From Clostridiaceae bacterium (GTDB lineage: Bacteria > Bacillota > Clostridia > Peptostreptococcales > Tindalliaceae), in contig JAGXHW010000006.1 of assembly GCA_024635995.1 (NCBI GenBank), forward strand, positions 1-64,000: a stretch of 64,000 nucleotides of DNA, given 5' to 3'. Each line of letters starts with the position of its first letter. Within the stretch, counting starts at the first letter, position 1. The notes below the pieces were generated by a model. It worked only from the letters and a program-made list of their open reading frames with translations, had not been told where the DNA came from and did no database searches. Of the stretch, positions 46,626 to 56,379 are shown in pieces. A program made the translations under genes and the position numbers.

Positions 46626-47081
46626 ATGGATACGTTTTTCCTTGAAATAGGCCAAAACAAAGTCTTGTGGATCTCCATGCTTGCCTGGTTCATCGCCCAG
46701 TCGTTAAAAGTGGTGCACACCCTTATTGTAGACAAACGTTTTAATGTGTTGCGGTTTGTTGGTTCAGGGGGCATGCCCAGCTCCCATTCTTCCTTCGTCA
46801 CGGCCATGACAAGCTCCATCGGCCAGATTCACGGCTTCAATTCCACCCTCTTTGCCATGTCCCTGGGCTTTGCCCTTGTGGTTATGTATGACGCTGCCGG
46901 TGTTCGTTTTGCTGTGGGAAACCAGGCCATCATCCTCAACCAGATGATTGAAGACTTTCACATGCGCCGGAAAGATAAAAAACTGACAGAACACCGACTG
47001 AAAGAACTGGTGGGCCATACCCAGTACGAGGTGTTGGTGGGCGCTATTTTGGGCATTCTCCTTTCTATACTCCTTGTTTGA
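46626..47081 (+). CDS. Divergent PAP2 family membrane protein
   Basis: AWFIAQSLKVVHTLIVDKRFNVLRFVGSGGMPSSHSSFVTAMTSSIG; RHAIILNQ-like VGNQAIILNQMIEDF. Confidence 0.9.
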   Translation: MDTFFLEIGQNKVLWISMLAWFIAQSLKVVHTLIVDKRFNVLRFVGSGGMPSSHSSFVTAMTSSIGQIHGFNSTLFAMSLGFALVVMYDAAGVRFAVGNQAIILNQMIEDFHMRRKDKKLTEHRLKELVGHTQYEVLVGAILGILLSILLV

Positions 47082-47106
47082 GTTTTTGCCTCAAACATGC
47101 TATAAT
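47078..47106 (+). promoter_or_regulatory. Promoter candidate for OLE RNA
   Basis: TTGAGT (47078-47083), 17-nt spacer, TATAAT (47101-47106). Confidence 0.6.
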
Positions 47107-47111
47107 AAAGC

Positions 47112-47735
47112 AAGGAACAGCAGTGGTGCAGTATTCTAGTCAGAACCACCGGTTACTGAGGGCGGGCCTAAAAATCCGCAAAAGGGCACATCGATGAAGT
47201 TCCTGGTTTGGGCTTGCGACGCCCAGTCGTGGGTCTTTTCTGGGAGTAAGAAGATGGGGGCGATCCGCAATGGCATGCGGGCGTTGACCCTCGCTTCGTG
47301 GAGGCCTATCTCGGATCAGACTGAGAAGGTAGAAACCTGCGTAGGCGTCTTGACGGACAGCAAAGCGCGCAGAGTAGCCTGCCTTGAGTGGGACGAGACG
47401 ATAGTAGGATCAGATTCTTGGAGCCAGGGCCCGGCAAAGAGGATAATTGCCTACTGAAACTCCTCCTGCAAAAGAGGCTAAGAACCGGTGACACTGTAGA
47501 GGAAATCTCCTAGACTGTTCGCAAGAAACCTTTTGGGGATTACAGTGCGGACTAAGTGGCAATCCAGTCCTGTGTATGGTGACATAGCAGAGGCTTCTTT
47601 AAAGGGAAACCGCTGTGCTGGCGACACGCAGTAGAGGTCGGGGAAAACTTACTGGACCTAAGCCGTAAAATTTACCTAACGGGTTACCACTGTGAGTTTC
47701 TGCTGATAGCCGACGCTATCAGCTTTTTATTTTTT
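47112..47735 (+). ncRNA. OLE (ornate large extremophilic) RNA
   Basis: About 620-nt non-coding, locally structured interval between the ispA/PAP2 genes and an OapA-like gene followed by dxs, which is the known OLE context. Terminal arms CAGTGGT (47121) and ACCACTG (47686); 3' terminator GCTGATAGC/GCTATCAGC plus T tract. Confidence 0.85.
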
Positions 47736-47743
47736 ATTTATCC

Positions 47744-47878
47744 CTTCTCCCCTCTTGGAAAAGGTTATGATTAAATCTAAATATTTCTAATGAATGTGAT
47801 TCCCTTTTTTGTGCCTTCTCCCTATGAGGAGAAGGTTAGGATGAGGGGTATAAGTAAAAGGTTAGGATGAGGGGCAGT
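47744..47878. repeat. Dispersed short palindromic repeat family (CTTCTCCC..GAGGAGAAGGTTAGGATGAGGGG), with related copies near 6451-6486 and 7993-8030
   Basis: Recurrent CTCTCC/GGAGAGG palindrome followed by G(T/G)TGAGGG-type tail in three intergenic regions; AAGGTTAGGATGAGGGG is duplicated here. Confidence 0.7.
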
Positions 47879-47903
47879 TGATGGAAAAACACTGGAGGGA
47901 ACA

Positions 47904-48533
47904 TTGTTGGGAAAGGATAAGTTACCAAGACCTAAACCGGTGCGCAACAGACGACCGGAACAGAACCACATCGAGGAACTTTTCAAAAAGTATAACCTAA
48001 AATGGGTTGTCACGGTGTCCATCTGGACATTTTTTCTGGCCGCCACGTTCAATTATCTTTCTGAACAGTTATTGATTCGGGCCAGCCTGGGGCCGGCTTT
48101 TGTCATTTTATTCATCATTATATTGATTGGTGTGATCTTCGATATGGTGGGCATTGCCGTAGCCGTTGCTTCAGAGAAACCCTTTCATGCCATGGCCGCT
48201 GACAAAGTGCCTTCTGCCAGGGCTGCCATTCGCCTGCTGAAAAACGCCGGTTCTGTTTCCAATGTCTGTAATGACGTGATTGGAGATATATGCGGTATCA
48301 TCAGTGGTGTGGCTGCAGCCACCATTATACTGAAGGTAAGTCCTGATTTGACACCACTGCAACTACTGGTGTTTACTTTAGTGTTGGGTGGTTTTGTAGC
48401 GGCCCTCACCGTGGGAGGAAAAGCTTTTGGAAAAAACATTGCCCTGGAGAAATCCCACGAAATCGTGAATGTCGTATCAAAAATAGCCAATTTTTTTGTA
48501 GGAGATAAACCTTCTGATAAAACCCTGAAATAA
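47904..48533 (+). CDS. oapA: OapA-like OLE-associated membrane protein
   Basis: 209-aa multi-TM protein with basic N-terminus directly downstream of the OLE RNA and upstream of dxs, as expected for OapA. Confidence 0.8.
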   Translation: MLGKDKLPRPKPVRNRRPEQNHIEELFKKYNLKWVVTVSIWTFFLAATFNYLSEQLLIRASLGPAFVILFIIILIGVIFDMVGIAVAVASEKPFHAMAADKVPSARAAIRLLKNAGSVSNVCNDVIGDICGIISGVAAATIILKVSPDLTPLQLLVFTLVLGGFVAALTVGGKAFGKNIALEKSHEIVNVVSKIANFFVGDKPSDKTLK

Positions 48534-48741
48534 TACTCTGATATGAAATAATTGCTCCGAATCTATTGTGTTTAATCAGTATGGGACATCTTGATTGACA
48601 CTTTTGACACCTAATAATTATACATTATGATTGATTACTTTCTTTCGAAAGGTTACAATAGAATCAGTTCAGGTTGTATATACAGATATGCATAATTATT
48701 ATAAATTTAGTAATCTATTTGTTGGAAAGCGAGAGGATTTT

Positions 48742-50685
48742 ATGGATTCATTGTTGGACCAGATTCAATCTCCGGAAGATCTAAAACCATTAAATGAAGA
48801 TGAACTGACACAGCTGGCAGGTGAAATTCGGCATTTTTTGGTACAAACAGTTTCCAAAACCGGTGGTCATCTGGCCTCCAACCTGGGAGTGGTTGAATTG
48901 ACCCTGGCGTTGCACCAGATGTACAACACTTACCAGGATAAAATCATCTGGGATGTGGGTCATCAAACCTATGTGCATAAAATACTGACAGGCCGTAAGG
49001 ATGCTTTTGACACCCTGCGCCAGTATGGTGGTTTAAGTGGGTTCCCCAAACGCCACGAAAGTGTTCACGACCACTTTAACACCGGACACAGCGCCACCTC
49101 CATCTCTGCAGCCCTGGGCATGGCCACTGCCAGGGATTTACGTAAAGAAACGTATGACATTCTGGCTGTCATAGGCGATGGTGCCCTGACCGGCGGCATG
49201 GCTTTTGAGGCTTTGAACCATGCTGGCCAAAGCCATGTGAACATGACCGTGGTCCTCAACGACAACAAAATGTCCATTGCCAAAAATGTGGGGGGCCTTT
49301 CCAACTACCTGACAAAAATCAGGACCATGCCGGTGTATTCCCGTCTGAAGGAAGACATCGAGCACATCATGGAACATTTCACTCTGGGTAAAACCGTTTT
49401 CAAAACAGCAGAAAAAGCCAAAGATTCCATTAAATATTTCTTTGTTCCAGGTATTTTGTTTGAAGAACTTGGCTTCACCTACATTGGTCCTGTGGATGGC
49501 CACAACATCAATGACCTGAAGGAAACGTTCCGTTTGGCAAAGCGTATAAACGGTCCTAAACTGGTGCATGTATTGACCATGAAGGGCAAAGGCTACCGAC
49601 CGGCAGAAAAGTACCCGGCTAAATTCCATGGTATCAGTGCTTTTCACCCTGAATCGGGACAAGTGAAAAGCCTGAAAAAGAAAATCACGTTTTCAGACAT
49701 TGCCGGGGCATCCGTTGAAAGAGCCGCTGAAAAAGACCCCCAAGTGGTGGCCATCACCGCTGCCATGCCCGACGGCACCGGACTTTCATCTTTTGAAAAA
49801 CGGTTTCCCCAGCGCTTTTTTGACGTTGGCATCGCCGAACAACATGCGGTGACCTTTGCCGCAGGTCAGGCAGCTGCCGGCCTCAAACCTTATTTTGCCG
49901 TTTATTCCAGCTTTTTACAGCGGGCTTACGACCAGGTGATTCATGATGTGTGCCTGCAAAACCTTAAGGTAACCTTCCTCATCGACCGGGCTGGCCTGGT
50001 GGGGCAGGATGGAGAGACCCATCATGGAGTGTTTGATTTATCCTATTTATCCACGGTGCCTCATTTAACCATGATGTCACCCGCTGACAAAACAGAACTT
50101 GAAAACATGATCGATTTTTCAGCAGAAATAGAAGGACCGGTATTTATCCGCTACCCCCGGGGAGAAGCTTTTACACTTGACATTCCTTCCACACCACTGG
50201 AAGTCGGTAAAGGACGCATGCTCCGTGCAGAAGGCACAGATTTTCTCATCATCGCTTTGGGCACCATGAACCAGACAGCCCTTAAGGTAGTGGAAGGGGC
50301 AAAAGAAGTGGGTCTCAAGGGCAGTGTGTTGGACCCTCGGTTTATTAAACCCCTTGACACAACCTTGTTGCTGAGTCAGGGTAGAAAATACAATCACATC
50401 TACGTATTGGAAGAAAATCAGCAAATTGGCGGCTTGGGTGACCAGGTGAAGGCATTGTACCAGACAAATGCCATCACAACACCGGTTGTCTCCATAGCCA
50501 TCCCAGATCACTTTACAGTGCAGGGAGATATGCACAGCTTGTATAATTTGCTGGGCATGACGCCGGAGCAGATCCTTCAGCAAATTAGTGAAAACCTTGA
50601 ACATGATGCAGTCTCAGAACAACAGGCAAAGGTGGTCAATTTGAAAGTGTCAGAGAAGAGGGCTTATGGCAAAACAGCGCATTGA
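48742..50685 (+). CDS. dxs: 1-deoxy-D-xylulose-5-phosphate synthase
   Basis: GGHLASNLGVVELTLALH; WDVGHQTYVHKILTGR; GDGALTGGMAFEALNHAG; VGIAEQHAVTFAAG; DRAGLVGQDGETHHGVFDLSYL. Confidence 0.97.
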   Translation: MDSLLDQIQSPEDLKPLNEDELTQLAGEIRHFLVQTVSKTGGHLASNLGVVELTLALHQMYNTYQDKIIWDVGHQTYVHKILTGRKDAFDTLRQYGGLSGFPKRHESVHDHFNTGHSATSISAALGMATARDLRKETYDILAVIGDGALTGGMAFEALNHAGQSHVNMTVVLNDNKMSIAKNVGGLSNYLTKIRTMPVYSRLKEDIEHIMEHFTLGKTVFKTAEKAKDSIKYFFVPGILFEELGFTYIGPVDGHNINDLKETFRLAKRINGPKLVHVLTMKGKGYRPAEKYPAKFHGISAFHPESGQVKSLKKKITFSDIAGASVERAAEKDPQVVAITAAMPDGTGLSSFEKRFPQRFFDVGIAEQHAVTFAAGQAAAGLKPYFAVYSSFLQRAYDQVIHDVCLQNLKVTFLIDRAGLVGQDGETHHGVFDLSYLSTVPHLTMMSPADKTELENMIDFSAEIEGPVFIRYPRGEAFTLDIPSTPLEVGKGRMLRAEGTDFLIIALGTMNQTALKVVEGAKEVGLKGSVLDPRFIKPLDTTLLLSQGRKYNHIYVLEENQQIGGLGDQVKALYQTNAITTPVVSIAIPDHFTVQGDMHSLYNLLGMTPEQILQQISENLEHDAVSEQQAKVVNLKVSEKRAYGKTAH

Positions 50686-51472
50686 CGTGCTATTGGTTGA
50701 ACAGGGATTCTTTCCAAGCCGGGAAAAAGCCCGTGCAGCCATCATGGCCGGTCAGATACTGGCGGACAGGCAACGGGTGGACAAAGCCGGCACGAAAGTG
50801 GACGTTGGGGTAGACATCGAAATAAAAGGAGATGTCATGCCTTATGTCAGCCGGGGCGGCCTGAAACTGGAAAAGGCTATGCAACAATTTGATTTTGATT
50901 TGACAGGTGCTGTTTGTATGGACATCGGTGCTTCCACAGGCGGTTTCACCGACTGTATGCTTCAAAACGGTGCTTCTAAAGTGTTTGCCATTGACGTGGG
51001 TTACGGTCAGCTTGATTGGAAACTGCGGAACGACCCCCGGGTAGTGGTGATGGAACGCACCAACATTCGCCACGTGACTGCAGAAGACATTGGAGAGCCC
51101 ATGGACTTTATTTCCATCGACGTTTCCTTTATTTCTTTGAAATTGGTACTTCCCGTGGCCAAAACATTGCTTGGCACACAGGGAAAACTGGTGGCCCTTA
51201 TCAAACCCCAGTTTGAAGCAGGGCGGCAGCAGGTTGGCAAGAACGGTGTAGTGCGTGACGCCGCCATTCATGCCCAGGTAATTCAACAGGTGGTTGGTTT
51301 CGCCCAGGAGCTGGGTTTAACCCCGGAAGGCCTCAGTTTTTCTCCCATTCGGGGACCAAAAGGAAATGTGGAATTTTTATTGTCATTGTCTCGGATGGAA
51401 CTTCCGCAAACTGTTGTAACAGCGGAATTAATTGATAAAATTGTCATGAACGCCCATGGAAACCAATGGTAG
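50666..51472 (+). CDS. tlyA: TlyA-family rRNA methyltransferase/hemolysin-like protein
   Basis: S4 domain RIDVLLVEQGFFPSREKARAAIMAGQI; FtsJ-like MDIGASTGGFTDCMLQNGASKVFAIDVGYGQLDWKLRND. Confidence 0.95.
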   Translation: MAKQRIDVLLVEQGFFPSREKARAAIMAGQILADRQRVDKAGTKVDVGVDIEIKGDVMPYVSRGGLKLEKAMQQFDFDLTGAVCMDIGASTGGFTDCMLQNGASKVFAIDVGYGQLDWKLRNDPRVVVMERTNIRHVTAEDIGEPMDFISIDVSFISLKLVLPVAKTLLGTQGKLVALIKPQFEAGRQQVGKNGVVRDAAIHAQVIQQVVGFAQELGLTPEGLSFSPIRGPKGNVEFLLSLSRMELPQTVVTAELIDKIVMNAHGNQW

Positions 51473-51507
51473 CAGTTTGTGTGATGGAAATTTGAAAGGA
51501 GGCAGCC

Positions 51508-51957
51508 ATGAAATATTTACGGCATGCGAAAATTTTGGAAATCATCATGAACCAGGACATCGAAACGCAGGAGGGATTGACGCAGGCATTGAAAAAGAAT
51601 GGGATGAACGTGACACAGGCCACAGTTTCCCGGGATATTAAAGAATTACGATTGATTAAACAAATGTCTCGCTCTGGACGTTACAAGTACGCCTCCCTGG
51701 CCAGCCAGGATGCCATGTTAACCGATCGGTTGGTGCGCCTGTTCAAAGAATCTATTGTGTCCCTTGACCACGCCGGCAACATTGTGGTGTTACGTACCAT
51801 TCCTGCCGCCGCCCAAGCCGCCGCATCGGCCATTGACGCCGCCAATTTTGACGAAGTGGTGGGTACCATTGCCGGTGACGATACCATCTTCGTGGTTGTC
51901 CGGGAAGCCAACCAGGCGGAAGATGTACAGGAAAAGTTCCGGAAACTGACAGATTAG
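51508..51957 (+). CDS. argR: Arginine repressor
   Basis: TQEGLTQALKKNGMNVTQATVSRDIKELRLIK; VVGTIAGDDTIFVVVR. Confidence 0.96.
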   Translation: MKYLRHAKILEIIMNQDIETQEGLTQALKKNGMNVTQATVSRDIKELRLIKQMSRSGRYKYASLASQDAMLTDRLVRLFKESIVSLDHAGNIVVLRTIPAAAQAAASAIDAANFDEVVGTIAGDDTIFVVVREANQAEDVQEKFRKLTD

Positions 51958-51996
51958 GATCATTTATGATCACCACTGAATAGCAGGAGGGACTCT

Positions 51997-53700
51997 ATGC
52001 TGCTGGAACTTGAAATCAATGATTTTGCTTTGATTGATCACTTGCAGTTAACCTTTGGCCCGGGTTTAACCATTTTGTCAGGTGAAACCGGCGCCGGAAA
52101 ATCCATTTTGATTGACGCCGTCAGCATGTGTTTAGGCAGCCGGGCTGACCGTGAATTGGTAAAATCAGGTCGTGAAAAAGCCCGTGTACAGGCTGTTTTT
52201 GAGATGGTGGAAAAACCTCTTTACAAAGCTTTGCTTGAAGAAGCAGGCGTTCCTTTAGATGATACGGGACAATTGATTGTATCCCGTGAAATACATAACA
52301 CAGGCCGCAGCATTGCACGGATCAACGGCACCACGATTACCCAACAGCTGTTGAAATCCATCATGCAACAGGTCACAGACCTTCATGGACAACATGAACA
52401 TCAATCGTTGCTGCAACAGGAAACCCATCTGCAACTATTGGATGCTTTTGGCGGCCCTTCGTTGCAACAGGTCAAAAAGAAATATGAAGAAACTTATGCC
52501 CAGGTGCTGTCACTACAGACAGAACTGAAAAAACTGGGGTCCAGTGAAACAGAGCGAGCCAGACAGTTGGATTTTTTGTCATACCAACTAAAGGAAATTG
52601 AAAACGCTCAACTGCAACCAGGGGAAGAAGAAGCCCTGTCAGAACAGAATGAATTGCTTCGTCATGCCCAGCAAATCACCAAAGTGTTGGGTACTTTTCA
52701 TGAAGAAGTGTATGAAGGCAGCATGAGCACCGCCGTACTGGACATTCTGGGACAGAATGTAAAAGCCCTGTTGGATGTGGCGCCCTACAGCCGTGACCTG
52801 GAAGCCTTTGCTTCGCAGGCTGAAGAACTGCAGATTCGCTTGCAGGACTTTTCCCGGGAGTTGAACCGTTACCAGGAACACATTGAATTTGATCCTGAAG
52901 AAATTGTTCAATTGCAGGAACGACTGGATTTAATCCACGACCTGAAACGTAAATATGGTTCTACGGTGGAAGAAGTGCTGTCTTTTGTTAAGCATCTGGA
53001 GCAGGAGAAGCAGGACCTGGTTAACAGCGAAGCCCGTTACCTCAAAATACAGGGTGAGTTGGACCATGCTGCTTCCCAAACCCTTACCCTGGCAGAGAAA
53101 TTGCACAATCTGCGGGTAAAGGCAGCTGCGCTCATGGAAACAGAAATGGTGACCGTGTTAAAGGAACTGCACATGGGCAAGGTGATTTTTGCTGTCGAGA
53201 ATACAAAAGCAGATGAGTGCCTGGCGAAAGGCGTTTTTGATGAAAAGGGTGTAGACAATGTGTCTTTTCTCATATCCACCAATCCGGGCGAACCAGTGAA
53301 ACCCTTGTCAAAAATTGCCTCCGGGGGTGAAATGTCACGGATCATGCTGGCTTTCAAAACCATATTTGCCCGGCTTGATGCCATTCCCACCCTTATTTTT
53401 GATGAAATTGATACGGGTATTAGCGGCAAAACCGCCCAGGTGGTGGGGGAGAAGATGAAATATGTGGCAAAGCACCACCAGGTCATCTGCATCACCCATT
53501 TACCTCAAATTGCCGCCCTGGCAGACACACACTTGCAGATACAAAAATCCACCAAAGCGGATAAAACCCTGGTGGAAGTGAAGCAATTGTCTGAAGAAGA
53601 ACGTTTGCATGAACTGGGGCGATTGCTGGACGGTGATGTCTCGGATATTTCCCTGACCCACGCCCGGGAGATGCGGGAAAAAGCACAACGTGCTCAGTAA
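51997..53700 (+). CDS. recN: DNA repair protein RecN
   Basis: LIDHLQLTFGPGLTILSGETGAGKSILIDAVSMCLG; KIASGGEMSRIMLAFKTIF; LIFDEIDTGISGKTAQVVGEKM. Confidence 0.97.
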   Translation: MLLELEINDFALIDHLQLTFGPGLTILSGETGAGKSILIDAVSMCLGSRADRELVKSGREKARVQAVFEMVEKPLYKALLEEAGVPLDDTGQLIVSREIHNTGRSIARINGTTITQQLLKSIMQQVTDLHGQHEHQSLLQQETHLQLLDAFGGPSLQQVKKKYEETYAQVLSLQTELKKLGSSETERARQLDFLSYQLKEIENAQLQPGEEEALSEQNELLRHAQQITKVLGTFHEEVYEGSMSTAVLDILGQNVKALLDVAPYSRDLEAFASQAEELQIRLQDFSRELNRYQEHIEFDPEEIVQLQERLDLIHDLKRKYGSTVEEVLSFVKHLEQEKQDLVNSEARYLKIQGELDHAASQTLTLAEKLHNLRVKAAALMETEMVTVLKELHMGKVIFAVENTKADECLAKGVFDEKGVDNVSFLISTNPGEPVKPLSKIASGGEMSRIMLAFKTIFARLDAIPTLIFDEIDTGISGKTAQVVGEKMKYVAKHHQVICITHLPQIAALADTHLQIQKSTKADKTLVEVKQLSEEERLHELGRLLDGDVSDISLTHAREMREKAQRAQ

Positions 53701-53714
53701 AGACTGATAAACCT

Positions 53715-54398
53715 TTAGTAACCCTCCGGATTATTCAACACTTCTTCAACGGCCCGTTGGGCCAAATCTGATTCATAACCCTTCTGGAAGAGTGACTGTA
53801 GAATTCGCTGCCGCAACCTGCCTTTTATCGGTTCTTTCTTGGCCCATTTGTTATGGGTTTTATAAGCCAACGCCAAGGCCTGTTGATAGCGGGCATCGGT
53901 TTCCTCATCCCTGCCGGCCGTCACATCAGGGTCATATTCCAACTTGCGGATGACACTGTGAATCACCTCACCAGTGAAGCCACGGCTGAATAACTTTCGG
54001 TTGATCTGGTCCAGGCACTTTTTCCATGGCTGGTCCAGGTTATTCATGGCGTGTTTATGTGCCAGGACCAGGGCTTTTTCTTCATCAACAGTTTCGTCAT
54101 AGGTTTCCATGGTTTGTTGAATCAATTCCTCAGGAATACCCTTCTGGTTTAGTTTACGTGGCATACTGTTCTTACCCTTGGCTGGATGCATGTGTGTTAT
54201 TTCAGACACCCGCTTGGCATAACCTTCATCATCGATGTAGCCATATTCCTGTAACTTAGTCATCGCTTCATCAATTTCAGCCTTTGAATATTCCTTTTTT
54301 TCCAGGTATTTGGTCATTTCCTTACGGGTCCTGGCCTGATACGAAAGATACATTAAGGCTTTGCTAAGGGCACTTTGTTGTTTTTTCAATGTTTCCAT
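53715..54398 (-). CDS. recX: Regulatory protein RecX
   Basis: ALMYLSYQARTRKEMTKYLEKKEYSKAEIDEAMTKLQEYGYIDDEGYAKR; KLNQKGIPEELI. Confidence 0.92.
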   Translation of the reverse strand: METLKKQQSALSKALMYLSYQARTRKEMTKYLEKKEYSKAEIDEAMTKLQEYGYIDDEGYAKRVSEITHMHPAKGKNSMPRKLNQKGIPEELIQQTMETYDETVDEEKALVLAHKHAMNNLDQPWKKCLDQINRKLFSRGFTGEVIHSVIRKLEYDPDVTAGRDEETDARYQQALALAYKTHNKWAKKEPIKGRLRQRILQSLFQKGYESDLAQRAVEEVLNNPEGY

Positions 54399-54543
54399 CC
54401 TTTCACATGTCACATCATATAGTGTCACATCATTTGTTGTATGCTTCTTTATTGTACAACAACCCGACACCTTGTCAATTGAAGCCAAAAAAGGTATGAT
54501 GGTTTCATGTAATAGGATCCACCGAAAGGAGCATGATTAACTG

Positions 54544-55071
54544 ATGGAAGAAAAAACACTGAATTCAGCACGTCTCTACGAAGGGAAGATCATCAACCTT
54601 CGAGTGGACACAGTGGAATTGCCCGACAAAAAATATTCCAAAAGGGAAATTGTAGAACATTCCGGTGCTGCAGCTGTTGTCCCATTAACCATGGATGGGC
54701 ATGTGATTCTGATCAAACAGTTTCGAAAGCCCATTGAAGAAATCATATATGAGATTCCTGCCGGGAGGCTGGAAACAAAGGAGACGCCCAAAAAATGTGC
54801 GCTGCGTGAGCTGGCGGAAGAAACTGGCTACTCTGTGGGCACGTTGGAAGAATTAGTCACTTATTACCCCAGTCCAGGGTTTTCCAATGAAGTGATTCAT
54901 ATCTTTGTTGCCCGTGACCTGACTGAAGGAACTGCCAAGCCTGATGAGGATGAATACCTGGAAGTTATGAAAATTCCGCTGGAAGAAGCCCTGAAAATGG
55001 TTGAAGATGGCACCATCAAAGACAGTAAAACCATCATCGGTCTGCTGATGGCTGAGAGAAGGTCGTTATAG
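54544..55071 (+). CDS. NUDIX hydrolase (ADP-ribose pyrophosphatase-like)
   Basis: EIPAGRLETKETPKKCALRELAEETGYSVG NUDIX box. Confidence 0.93.
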   Translation: MEEKTLNSARLYEGKIINLRVDTVELPDKKYSKREIVEHSGAAAVVPLTMDGHVILIKQFRKPIEEIIYEIPAGRLETKETPKKCALRELAEETGYSVGTLEELVTYYPSPGFSNEVIHIFVARDLTEGTAKPDEDEYLEVMKIPLEEALKMVEDGTIKDSKTIIGLLMAERRSL

Positions 55072-55137
55072 AATAATTGACGAATGTACGATAAAGAAGG
55101 TATACTAAAGAGAAAATGGACAGCAAAGGAGTTTGCC

Positions 55138-56013
55138 ATGGAAGCGTTATTACATGATTATCAAGCTTACCTAAAGGACAGCCGAAAATTATCCAACAAC
55201 ACACTGGAATCCTATCATCGAGATTTGAAGCAATTCATTCTTTATTTGAAGGATGAAGGCATTCGTCATCCTAAGGATGTCAGTCACACCACGCTCCTGA
55301 CTTATTGTACCAGTTTGGAAAAGAAAGGAAAAGCCGCCTCCACCATTGCCAGAAATGTGGCTTCGTTGCGCTGTTTTTACCAGTTTCTCTTCCAGCGAAA
55401 AGTCGTGGAGAACAATCCGGCGGAAAGTTTGGAAGCTCCTCGTGGGCCTAAAAAACTACCAAGCACCCTCTCCTTTGAAGAAGTTGACCGATTGTTAAAG
55501 CAACCTGTTGGCAAAGGCTTTAAGCCTGCCCGAGACCGAGCCATGCTTGAGCTATTGTACGCCACAGGTCTGCGTGTTTCTGAATTGATCACCTTAAATG
55601 TGACAGACGTTGACCTGAACCTTGGGTTCATCCGCTGTTGCCACGACCGTTCCAGGGAAAGGATCATTCCCCTGGGTACAAAAGCCATTGAAGCTGTCAA
55701 GGATTACCTTGATCACTACCGGCCAAAAAATGGTCAAAACAGGATATTCCTAAATGTACAGGGAAAACCCCTGTCTCGCCAGGGATTTTGGAAAATCATC
55801 AAAACTTATGCCAACCAGGCCGGCATAAACAAACCTATTACGCCACATACCCTGAGACATTCCTTTGCCACCCATTTATTGCAAAATGGGGCTGACATAC
55901 AGGCTGTTCAGGAAATGATGGGGCACTCAGATATTTCCACCACCCAGGTGTACGCTCAAATGATCCGCAGTCGTATCAAAGACGTATATAACAAAGCACA
56001 CCCACGTGCATAA
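55138..56013 (+). CDS. xerD: Tyrosine recombinase XerC/XerD
   Basis: ELLYATGLRVSELITLNVTDVDL; TPHTLRHSFATHLLQNGADIQAVQEMMGHSDISTTQVYAQ. Confidence 0.95.
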   Translation: MEALLHDYQAYLKDSRKLSNNTLESYHRDLKQFILYLKDEGIRHPKDVSHTTLLTYCTSLEKKGKAASTIARNVASLRCFYQFLFQRKVVENNPAESLEAPRGPKKLPSTLSFEEVDRLLKQPVGKGFKPARDRAMLELLYATGLRVSELITLNVTDVDLNLGFIRCCHDRSRERIIPLGTKAIEAVKDYLDHYRPKNGQNRIFLNVQGKPLSRQGFWKIIKTYANQAGINKPITPHTLRHSFATHLLQNGADIQAVQEMMGHSDISTTQVYAQMIRSRIKDVYNKAHPRA

Positions 56014-56130
56014 ATGACATCCAATATACATACAACGATCTGTTTATAACAGGTCACTGCTTCCCGGGTAATTTGAACCCTCACAACGCTCCAAATACAT
56101 TGCAATTATTTATTATATGCCTTTTTTATC

Positions 56131-56170
56131 AACCCGACAGTCTTTCATGGCCTTTCGGGTTTTTATTTTT
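56131..56170 (+). terminator. Rho-independent terminator
   Basis: AACCCGA...TCGGGTT followed by TTTATTTTT. Confidence 0.75.
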
Positions 56171-56379
56171 GGATTATCAGATGTCTGTCACCACTATGAC
56201 TCCCTGTGTGTTTTCCACAGGGACAAATAGGGTAAAATGTGATAAAATGAACATCTAAGACGAAGAGTAGAGCCTGTTTGCGATTATAAATCCATAAACA
56301 TGGTATTTATGTATTATAAGATTAATGATATCTATAAGTTGTGTGACCTTAACGCAACTGCAGCGAAAGGAGTAAAAAC

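Noticed and set aside
47194-47457. 87-aa ORF on + strand
   Set aside because: Lies inside the OLE RNA interval; no SD and composition not protein-like.
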